Shown: positions 1 through 5,715 of the stretch, piece after piece | Layout: every line of letters starts with the position of its first letter | Numbering within the stretch: the stretch's first letter is position 1 | NCBI GenBank assembly: GCA_003647715.1 | Contig: QMNJ01000101.1 | Coordinates: 1-5,715 of the forward strand | Length of the DNA: 5,715 bases | Direction of reading: 5' to 3' | DNA from: Candidatus Coatesiibacteriota bacterium | GTDB lineage: Bacteria > RBG-13-66-14 > B26-G2 | Program-made: the position numbers and the translations under genes | Notes under the pieces: model-generated | Told to the model about the DNA's origin: nothing | Seen by the model: the letters and a program-made list of their open reading frames with translations, nothing else | Database searches by the model: none

Positions 1-1364
1 AGAAGATATGCAATACCGCTTGAAACTGAAACTTTCAAAAATGTTAGCAGTAAACCCCTGCTGAACAGATTTCTTGACAACAACCTGCCAATATAGAACA
101 CAAAAGTGAAAGACCAGACAGCATTTACAATCACTGTGGTAATTGCAATACCCAGGTATTCAATATACCTGACCAAAGTAATGTCAAGAATGAGATTGAG
201 CGCTATAATGAATGCGCCTACCAAACTATATGTGAGCGACTTCTTCAAAGCGTATATCATACTTGAGGTGAGAGAGACCAGACCTATGAATATGAGTCCA
301 GGAGCGTAAATAGAGAGTGCTTTCGCTGACATTGTGGTAGATAACTCAGTGAAAGAACCCCTCTGGAAGAGAACCCGTATTACCGGGTGCGCAATTAATG
401 TCATCAATAAACCAACAGGGATATAAACAATGGCAAGGGTTCTCGCTCCTCTATCAAAGCGATTTAATGCGGAGTTTATATTACCAGCGCCTATATCCTG
501 GGATATTTGAGTATAATAAACTCTATTCAGGGGGACGCTGAACATCGCCTGGAGATAGGCGACAATCTGAAAACCATACTTGAGTGCCGATATACTACCC
601 ACCTGAAGATGACTGGCTACTGCCCTGTCAACCAGCAAATTCATCCTCTCCGCAATCGCACCTATTATGAATGTCATACCCACCAGGCAGACGGAGAAAC
701 CCTTTCTCAAATCAACACCTGATACTTTAATGTAACCCCAACCCTCCCTCAGTAGTAAGGGCGTAAGAAACACTATCTGAGAGAGAGCAGAAACGAAGAT
801 ACCAATTACTAAACTATAGATGTCAAATCTGTTGGTGAGTAATAAAACGGATATGGAAATGATTATTGGTGGAAACACCGAAGCAATGCTGGGCAGGATA
901 AATGACTCAATGGCATTATGCATTGTGGCAATAACTCTGTGAGCGATATAAACAACCATAAGTGGCATAATCAGGCGAACAATTATCAGAAGGTTGCGAT
1001 GATTAACTGCATCTCCACCTAAGAGATTGCAGAGCCAGGGAGATATAAGTTCAAGTATGAGTAATAGGAAGAAGGCACTCAATATAACTGAGGCAAAGAA
1101 TGAGAATCCGACCCTATATGCTGATTCCCTATCGCCTTTTCTGGTGTGGTATGTGATTGATGGAACCAAACTGGCATTTATGACCTCTGTGGCGAGATAG
1201 ACAATGACCTCGGGTATAGCGATTGCCAGCAGATATAAATCATATGACTCACCGGTTCCAAATGCTCTCGCTACTATTATTGCCTGTATGAGAGATAGAA
1301 CCAGCGTTATGAAGTTTATGAACCCCATCCCGGCAATTGTGCGACCTACCCTATGTGGGTCCAT
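1..1364 (-). CDS. murJ: MviN/MurJ-family lipid-linked oligosaccharide flippase, C-terminus cut by window edge
   Basis: A polytopic inner-membrane protein of the MOP superfamily, which moves undecaprenyl-linked intermediates across the membrane; MurJ itself flips lipid II for peptidoglycan. The frame is open from ATG 1364 to base 1 and gives 454 residues with no stop. Family members run to about 500-530, so the last segments are missing. Family signatures are VARAFGTG (31-38) with the following Asp42, the VPS of the TM2 end (67-69), GSIS (256-259) and VLFQRGSF (331-338). Hydrophobic segments recur throughout, for example 13-33, 43-63 and 87-107. The start is firm: the upstream methyltransferase stop lies in the same frame four codons earlier and no other start codon intervenes. 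No Shine-Dalgarno is visible, so translation may be coupled to the upstream gene. The arginines expected in the MurJ cavity are replaced, so the substrate may not be lipid II; the symbol is given by family only. Confidence 0.88.
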   Translation of the reverse strand, partial: MDPHRVGRTIAGMGFINFITLVLSLIQAIIVARAFGTGESYDLYLLAIAIPEVIVYLATEVINASLVPSITYHTRKGDRESAYRVGFSFFASVILSAFFLLLILELISPWLCNLLGGDAVNHRNLLIIVRLIMPLMVVYIAHRVIATMHNAIESFILPSIASVFPPIIISISVLLLTNRFDIYSLVIGIFVSALSQIVFLTPLLLREGWGYIKVSGVDLRKGFSVCLVGMTFIIGAIAERMNLLVDRAVASHLQVGSISALKYGFQIVAYLQAMFSVPLNRVYYTQISQDIGAGNINSALNRFDRGARTLAIVYIPVGLLMTLIAHPVIRVLFQRGSFTELSTTMSAKALSIYAPGLIFIGLVSLTSSMIYALKKSLTYSLVGAFIIALNLILDITLVRYIEYLGIAITTVIVNAVWSFTFVFYIGRLLSRNLFSRGLLLTFLKVSVSSGIAYL

Positions 1365-1373
1365 AACAGATGT

Positions 1374-2270
1374 CTAAGATCTTACCTTCCTGGCGACTAC
1401 ACCTATCTGGTCATATGCTTTGATGGTGATACTGATTTTAGATAGGGGTAGAAGTTCTACAATTTCATAAATAATCTTGAATGGTTCACCGAAATGAATG
1501 AGTTTCCAGGTAATATATTTTATCCCCCAGGTCTTAGTGGGCTTCAACCAGGTCAGCGGTTCAAAACCTGTCTTTCTCAATATCTTATCCAGTGTTCTTC
1601 TGGTAAAGTAATAGGTGTGGAAGCGCATTATATACCACCAGTGACGCTTGAACAATCTCGCAATAGCACTACCAAAATCAGGAACCTCAAGGTATATCAG
1701 ACCATCATCCTTGAGCAGTTGATTCGCTTTTTTGAGGAATCTCTTCGGGTCAGATACATGTTCAAGAACATGAAACACGGTGATGCAATCAAAGTAATCT
1801 GACTTGAAAGGCGCATTCTCAAGGGTAGATACAAATGCCCTATGCCCCTTCTGTCTGGCAATATTAACAGCAGAGATAGCGGGGTCAATGCCAAACCCAT
1901 CCCACTTTCCATCAAGTATATCCAGGAAGAAACCGTGCCCACAACCCACATCCAAAAGGCGTCCACCATCTTTATAACACTCTAATATTTTCTTGTTAAA
2001 CTTAAGTGTCTTTATCTTCCAGTATTGTTCTTTTAAATAGTCATTATCCTCCACCCTGAGGTAAATTCTCTCAAGTGTCTCCTCATCCTCCCGTGGGCTT
2101 GTATATACCAGCCCGCACACTTCACACTTTACTATCCTTCTTGTTGTATTGTTGGGGTCTGATTGCCTGAATCTCAATATGCCATCATTATTTTCTTTCA
2201 CCGAATCAGGATATAAAACCTTACATCTGCCTGAACCACATATAGGGCATCTGACATCAACAAGTTCCAT
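1374..2270 (-). CDS. SAM-dependent class I methyltransferase with N-terminal zinc-binding region
   Basis: A 298-residue soluble protein. The N-terminus has two CxxC pairs, CPICG (8-12) and CEVCG (49-53), likely holding one zinc ion. The Rossmann methyltransferase domain follows, with motif I LLDVGCGHG (105-113), an acidic strand-2 end at Asp129 (GIDP), the post-motif FHVLEHVSDP (166-175) and a strand-5 element YLEVPD (193-198). Further on, HTYYF (218-222) is a motif commonly seen in this family. This architecture is common among methyltransferases in cell-surface polysaccharide and nucleotide-sugar loci, and the flippase gene nine bases downstream fits that setting. The acceptor cannot be deduced. 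An in-frame TAA two codons before the ATG at 2270 fixes the start, and no Shine-Dalgarno precedes it. The gene starts 65 bases after nrnA, behind a probable promoter of its own. Confidence 0.9.
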   Translation of the reverse strand: MELVDVRCPICGSGRCKVLYPDSVKENNDGILRFRQSDPNNTTRRIVKCEVCGLVYTSPREDEETLERIYLRVEDNDYLKEQYWKIKTLKFNKKILECYKDGGRLLDVGCGHGFFLDILDGKWDGFGIDPAISAVNIARQKGHRAFVSTLENAPFKSDYFDCITVFHVLEHVSDPKRFLKKANQLLKDDGLIYLEVPDFGSAIARLFKRHWWYIMRFHTYYFTRRTLDKILRKTGFEPLTWLKPTKTWGIKYITWKLIHFGEPFKIIYEIVELLPLSKISITIKAYDQIGVVARKVRS

Positions 2271-2321
2271 AATTTAAAAAAGCATATTAACAAAGCATCT
2301 GGCTATTCTACGAAAAAACAA

Positions 2322-2330
2322 ATTATAACA
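2322..2330 (-). promoter_or_regulatory. Putative extended -10 promoter for the methyltransferase-flippase pair
   Basis: On the minus strand the gap after nrnA contains TGTTATAAT, a perfect match to the extended -10 consensus TGnTATAAT for housekeeping sigma factors. The hexamer lies at 2327-2322. No good -35 is seen at 17 bases (GGTAGT), but extended -10 promoters often do without one. The expected transcription start near 2315 would leave a leader of about 45 bases before the ATG at 2270. The gap is AT-rich, so a chance match is possible. Confidence 0.5.
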
Positions 2331-2335
2331 AAACA

Positions 2336-3328
2336 CTATTTATAACTACCCATGAGTTCTTCAAGATGGTTCAGTATGGTTCTCTCAACCGAATCAATGT
2401 CTCCCTCCACTTCACACCCTGCTGCCTTTTCATGCCCTCCGCCTCCGAGCGCCATAGCAATCTTATTCACATCCACCTTCCCCTTTGACCTCATACTAAC
2501 CTTCACCTTGTTGTCTTCCTCTCGGAGCAGAACCGCCACATCTATTCCCTTAACTGCCCTTGCATACTCAATAAATCCATTGACCTCCCGAGGGTCAAAC
2601 TTATTATCATCAAGCATCTTACTGGTTATCCTAATAACTGCTATTTTACCACCCATTTTCAACTTTATTGATTTTAGAGCATCTCCAAGAAGAAGTATGA
2701 ACTTAATATCCTTATTCTCGTTTAATACCTTATGTATTATATAAGGGTCAACGCCAACACTTATTAAACGAATTGCTGTTAGATGTGATTTTCGGTTGGT
2801 ATTAGCGTAGGAAAAGTTGCCAGTATCTGTAATTAAACCCACATATAATGGCAGAGCAATATCAAATGACAACTCTACACCCAATTCTTCAATTAAATCC
2901 AACGCCATCTCTGCGGCCGATGATGATTCTACATCCACCAGATTTATATCACCGAACATAGAATTGCTCTTATGGTGGTCTATATTTATAACCACCCTAC
3001 AATTTTTTAACATATTCCTGAATGCAGGCTGAAGGCGGTTGAGGTCTCCGCTGTCCAGAACTATAGCTGTATCATAATCCCTGGGTTCTTCTTTGGTAAT
3101 CTCACAATTTTCTATTACAAACTTCAAGCGGTTTGGAATCTCACCCTCCCAGATAAGGTAAGAATTTATTCCTTTCGCCCTGAGCGCTCTCCACATTGCA
3201 ACCATGCAACCTATGCTATCACCATCTGGTTCAATATGACTGCTTACTATTACCCCACTTGAATTGAGTAATCGCTCTGCAATCTCCTTTACAGTTTCTC
3301 TATATCTAATATTAGATACACCATCCAC
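2336..3328 (-). CDS. nrnA: DHH/DHHA1 phosphoesterase, NrnA-type oligoribonuclease / pAp phosphatase
   Basis: A cytoplasmic 330-residue enzyme, close to the usual NrnA length. Family members degrade 2-5-nucleotide RNAs, often also 3'-phosphoadenosine 5'-phosphate or cyclic-dinucleotide products, using two metal ions, usually Mn2+. Metal-binding motifs appear in order: His31 with DGDSIG (35-40), LDSGD (91-95), the signature DHH (117-119) and TDTGNF (167-172). The C-terminal DHHA1 domain has the substrate-binding glycine-rich GGGGHEKAAGC (295-305). All catalytic positions look intact. The start is GTG at 3328, five bases after the rbfA stop. An in-frame TAG at 3343-3341 rules out an upstream start, and the only nearby purine-rich AGG lies 11 bases away, so coupling to rbfA is likely. 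The exact substrate (nanoRNA, pAp or c-di-AMP/pApA) cannot be told from sequence alone. Confidence 0.93.
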   Translation of the reverse strand: MDGVSNIRYRETVKEIAERLLNSSGVIVSSHIEPDGDSIGCMVAMWRALRAKGINSYLIWEGEIPNRLKFVIENCEITKEEPRDYDTAIVLDSGDLNRLQPAFRNMLKNCRVVINIDHHKSNSMFGDINLVDVESSSAAEMALDLIEELGVELSFDIALPLYVGLITDTGNFSYANTNRKSHLTAIRLISVGVDPYIIHKVLNENKDIKFILLLGDALKSIKLKMGGKIAVIRITSKMLDDNKFDPREVNGFIEYARAVKGIDVAVLLREEDNKVKVSMRSKGKVDVNKIAMALGGGGHEKAAGCEVEGDIDSVERTILNHLEELMGSYK

Positions 3329-3333
3329 CTGAA

Positions 3334-3696
3334 CTACAACCTACCCTTTCTTCTCAAATCGTTTAATATATTAATCACTCTGAAGCCTGATTCTGCACCC
3401 TTGTCTCTGAAAAATCTGAGAACCGGAGTATATTTCAATCTTATGTTATCTCCCAGAAAACGCTGAATTCTTGACGATGCTCTCGTAAGGGCTTTCAAGG
3501 AACTTTCTCTTTCCTCTTCAGAACCAAGAGCGGTAAAATATACATTTGCGAATTTGAGGTCCTTAGTCATCTTAACTCTTGTAATAGTAACCATTCCTAT
3601 CTTCTCGTCAGAAATCTTTGTCTCAAGTATCATACTCACCTCATCCTGGATGAGCGACTCAATCTTTCTTATTCTCAATGCATCTTCTTCTGTCAT
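3334..3696 (-). CDS. rbfA: Ribosome-binding factor A
   Basis: A 120-residue KH-fold protein that binds the 30S subunit during late maturation near the 16S rRNA 5' end (helix 1 / 44-45 region) and is needed for growth in the cold. Family signs are the N-terminal RKIESLIQDEVSMIL helix (10-24), the strand with VTITRVKMTKDLKFANVYF (36-54), and the C-terminal RLKYTPVLRFFRD (86-98), which matches the usual R-x-K/R-x-x-P-x-L-x-F-x-x-D pattern. Length is normal. The start ATG at 3696 overlaps the YlxP stop as ATGA and has a good Shine-Dalgarno seven bases before it. The position between ylxP and nrnA is the conserved bacterial arrangement. Confidence 0.95.
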   Translation of the reverse strand: MTEEDALRIRKIESLIQDEVSMILETKISDEKIGMVTITRVKMTKDLKFANVYFTALGSEEERESSLKALTRASSRIQRFLGDNIRLKYTPVLRFFRDKGAESGFRVINILNDLRRKGRL

Positions 3697-3974
3697 ACAA
3701 GTTTCCTCTCTGACTGTATTATCTCAACCCCATAATTCTCAACAATGAAATCCTCTATCTTACCAAATACCCTAATAATATCAATGCCAGCATTCGCCAC
3801 GGTGGAAAAGCCGAAATGGACAATCTTTAATTTTCTCCCATCATCTAACTCTGTGACGCTTACATTAAATCTATGTCTGACCCTGTCTTTTATACTCTTC
3901 ACAACCTGTCTCTTATCTTTTATGGTGACAACTCCATTAAGAAAAATAGATAAAAAAAGAACCCCAACTATCAT
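3693..3974 (-). CDS. ylxP: DUF503 family protein, YlxP-like
   Basis: A 93-residue protein of the normal family length. It is recognised by the N-terminal IVGVLFLSIFLNG strand (2-14), the KDKRQVVKSIKDRVRHRFNV stretch (19-38) with the conserved KDKR, and the C-terminal GVEIIQSER (82-90). Structures of the family show a small alpha/beta ferredoxin-like fold; the biochemical role is not established, but the gene sits between infB and rbfA in many bacteria, and its B. subtilis counterpart has been tied to ribosome biogenesis only loosely. The hydrophobic N-terminus is a core beta-strand in the family, not a signal peptide. The start is 16 bases after the infB stop with no Shine-Dalgarno visible. 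Its last four bases overlap rbfA, so the two are probably coupled. Confidence 0.92.
   Translation of the reverse strand: MIVGVLFLSIFLNGVVTIKDKRQVVKSIKDRVRHRFNVSVTELDDGRKLKIVHFGFSTVANAGIDIIRVFGKIEDFIVENYGVEIIQSERKLV
3704..3709 (-). promoter_or_regulatory. Shine-Dalgarno site of rbfA
   Basis: Minus-strand AGAGGA lies inside the end of ylxP, seven bases before the rbfA ATG. It is the only clear ribosome binding site in the window and confirms the overlapping ATGA start. Confidence 0.7.
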
Positions 3975-3990
3975 ATTTCTGTTTGTCTCG

Positions 3991-5715
3991 TTATGCTCTT
4001 CTTCTCTTTTCTCTAACTATATGAAATGACTCAATTATATCTCCCACCTCATAATCATTAAAACCATCAACACCAATTCCACATTCAAAACCCTGTTGAA
4101 CCTCCTTGACATTGTCCTTGAACCTTTTGAGCGAGGAAAGATTACCTTCGTAAATCACTGCCTCATCTCTTAATATGCGAACATTGCTTCCCCGCACCAT
4201 CTTCCCCTCAATAACCGAGCATCCGGCTACCGCACCCAGCTTTGACACACTGAACACCTCCCTGACCTCTGCTCTTCCAAACATTTCCTCCCTCTCCTCT
4301 GGTTCAAGAAGACCGGTGAGAGCATCCTTTATATCATCCAGAACATCATATATAACACTATATAATCTTACATCTATGTTCTCCTTCTCTATCTCCTTCT
4401 TCGCCTTCGGTTCTATTCCCACATTGAACCCAATTATCACCGCATTAGATGTTAAAGAGAGCATAACATCACTCTCCGATATTGAGCCAACACCCCAGTG
4501 AAGAACATTAGCAGTGTAATCACCAACCTTTATCTGTTCTATTGACTTCTTAATTGCTTCAGCTGTTCCAAAGGTATCACATTTCAGAATCAGAGGAAGT
4601 TCTTTAGGTCCCCCCTTCTTCATCAATTCAAACCATTCATCAAGGGATGGTCTTTTAGAGGCGACCTCCTCTTTCTTCTTCTTATCCAGAAGTATCTTAC
4701 TCAACTCCTTTGCCAGCGTTTCATCCATCCCATAGAGGTAATCACCAGGGTCTGGTATTCCTGATAAACCAATTATCTCTACAGGTGTCCCAGGTAGTGC
4801 CTCTGTCAATCGTTCACCCAATGGCTCAATCATCGCCCTGATTTTTCCGGTATAATCACCAACAAGAACTGAATCCCCAACTCTCAATGTTCCATCTACC
4901 ACAATCACCGTTGCCAGAGGTCCCATACTCTTATCAAGCCGTGATTCAATGACCACACCCCTCGTTCTCTTATCCGGATAACCCTCCAACTCCAACATCT
5001 CCGCCTGGAGTATAATCTTCTCCAGTAGGTCATCTATATTAATCCCCTTCAGGGCAGAAACCTCACTAAAAAGTGTATCACCACCCCACTCCTCAGGAAC
5101 CAATCCCAGTTCGCCCAACTGCCTTTTTACGCCCTCAATATTGACACCGGGTTTGTCTATCTTATTGATAACAACGATTATCTCAACTCCGGCAAACTTG
5201 GCATGATTATATGCCTCTATGGTCTGTGGCATTACTCCATCATCTGCTGCAACCACCAGAACAACGATATCTGTAATCTGCGCCCCCCTCGCCCTCATTG
5301 CGGTGAATGCTTCATGTCCAGGAGTATCAATAAATACAATTCTTTTACCTTTTATATCTATCACAGATGCACCTATATGTTGGGTTATTCCCCCATATTC
5401 TTTTGAAACATAATCTGTCTTCCTTATGGCATCAAGAAGCGTGGTCTTTCCGTGGTCAACATGACCAAGCATAGCAACTACCGGTGGTCTTCCTACAGGT
5501 TCCCCCTCATCGTATATAATCTCATAACCAAACCCTTCACCAAGAACCTCAATTATATCCCTATCTAAATATGAATTGATGTCAATGGTTTCCCCAGTCA
5601 TCTTTTTATAGGTATCCATTAAATCCTCTGGTTCAACTTTGAACAGGTCAGCGAGCTCAAATAATAGTAATCCCCCGCGAACCACGACACTCTTCCCTAC
5701 CCTTTCTTCCTTTGC
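3991..5715 (-). CDS. infB: Translation initiation factor IF2, 5' end outside the window
   Basis: The GTPase that delivers initiator fMet-tRNA to the 30S subunit and promotes 50S joining. The frame is open from the window edge to the TAA at 3993-3991 (574 residues). The visible part begins in the IF2_N domain (about residues 10-62: GGLLLFELADLF, then INSYLDRD). The G domain has all motifs: G1 GHVDHGKT (84-91), G2 GGITQHIGA (108-116), G3 DTPGH (130-134) whose His is catalytic, G4 NKID (184-187) and G5 SALKG (220-224). Domain II starts at about 250 (TRGVVIESRLD). The core linker has SLDEWFELMKKG, and the tRNA-binding C-terminal domain includes MFGRAEVREVF and ends GDIIESFHIVREKRRRA. No insertion or missing key residue is seen. 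The N-terminal extension, variable in this family, lies beyond base 5715. It heads the ylxP-rbfA-nrnA run. Confidence 0.97.
   Translation of the reverse strand, partial: AKEERVGKSVVVRGGLLLFELADLFKVEPEDLMDTYKKMTGETIDINSYLDRDIIEVLGEGFGYEIIYDEGEPVGRPPVVAMLGHVDHGKTTLLDAIRKTDYVSKEYGGITQHIGASVIDIKGKRIVFIDTPGHEAFTAMRARGAQITDIVVLVVAADDGVMPQTIEAYNHAKFAGVEIIVVINKIDKPGVNIEGVKRQLGELGLVPEEWGGDTLFSEVSALKGINIDDLLEKIILQAEMLELEGYPDKRTRGVVIESRLDKSMGPLATVIVVDGTLRVGDSVLVGDYTGKIRAMIEPLGERLTEALPGTPVEIIGLSGIPDPGDYLYGMDETLAKELSKILLDKKKKEEVASKRPSLDEWFELMKKGGPKELPLILKCDTFGTAEAIKKSIEQIKVGDYTANVLHWGVGSISESDVMLSLTSNAVIIGFNVGIEPKAKKEIEKENIDVRLYSVIYDVLDDIKDALTGLLEPEEREEMFGRAEVREVFSVSKLGAVAGCSVIEGKMVRGSNVRILRDEAVIYEGNLSSLKRFKDNVKEVQQGFECGIGVDGFNDYEVGDIIESFHIVREKRRRA

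Noticed and set aside
1494..1969. Open frames in other phases over the methyltransferase (plus strand 1494-1802, minus strand 1697-1969)
   Set aside because: Both overlap the intact Rossmann methyltransferase gene; neither has a ribosome binding site or a recognisable fold.
2279..2298. Direct repeat AAAGCAT at 2279-2285 and 2292-2298 as an operator
   Set aside because: Seven bases repeated once in an AT-rich gap is easily chance, and there is no dyad symmetry or known regulator match.
2271..2335. Intrinsic terminator after nrnA
   Set aside because: The gap has T-runs on the minus strand, but no GC-containing stem precedes them.
2352..2744. A 130-codon plus-strand open frame opposite nrnA
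   Set aside because: It is antisense to conserved DHHA1-domain coding sequence, is serine- and proline-rich in the way of antisense frames, and resembles no family I know.
4175..4501. A 108-codon plus-strand open frame opposite infB
   Set aside because: It lies fully antisense to the highly conserved C-terminal half of IF2, has low-complexity Ser/Thr composition, and no recognisable domain.
5683..5685. GTG at 5685 as the true start of IF2
   Set aside because: The frame continues open upstream to the window edge (AKEERVGKSV), and IF2 proteins normally carry more sequence before this domain. An internal start producing a shorter IF2 isoform is conceivable but not shown.
1..5715. Defence system, mobile element, CRISPR array, tRNA or riboswitch
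   Set aside because: Every gene belongs to a recognised housekeeping or envelope family, and no terminal inverted repeats, regular spaced repeats or structured RNA elements were seen by reading both strands.

Overview
The window is a piece of a bacterial chromosome. All six genes lie on the minus strand, so transcription runs from the high coordinates to the low ones. The right-hand two thirds is the conserved translation and RNA-maintenance cluster infB - ylxP (DUF503) - rbfA - nrnA. This order is typical of bacteria and argues against an archaeal, phage or plasmid origin. Base composition is moderately AT-rich by eye. No ribosomal RNA or other marker fixes the phylum, so I do not name one. 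Clear Shine-Dalgarno sites are scarce: only rbfA has a good one.

Reading in transcription order: 5715-3991 holds translation initiation factor IF2, with its 5' end outside the window. After 16 bases comes the small DUF503/YlxP protein (3974-3693). It overlaps rbfA (3696-3334) by four bases in an ATGA junction. Five bases later a GTG codon starts a DHH/DHHA1 phosphoesterase of the NrnA type (3328-2336). These four genes look like one transcription unit: IF2 acts in initiation, RbfA in 30S maturation, and NrnA in degrading the last short RNA oligonucleotides or in pAp turnover. The pseudouridine synthase gene truB, often found next to rbfA or nrnA, is not in the window.

A 65-base AT-rich gap (2335-2271) is the only real intergenic space. 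It contains a perfect extended -10 box pointing towards the next two genes. These are a SAM-dependent methyltransferase with an N-terminal zinc-binding region (2270-1374) and, nine bases later, a MviN/MurJ-family membrane flippase (1364 to beyond base 1). They look like a cell-envelope or polysaccharide pair attached to the end of the translation cluster. The flippase lacks, by eye alignment, the cavity arginines that characterise lipid II flippases.

I see no mobile element, CRISPR array, RNA gene, convincing terminator or undescribed multi-gene system. There is no gene-free stretch longer than 300 bases. The most interesting points are the divergent flippase and the promoter-marked change from translation genes to envelope genes.
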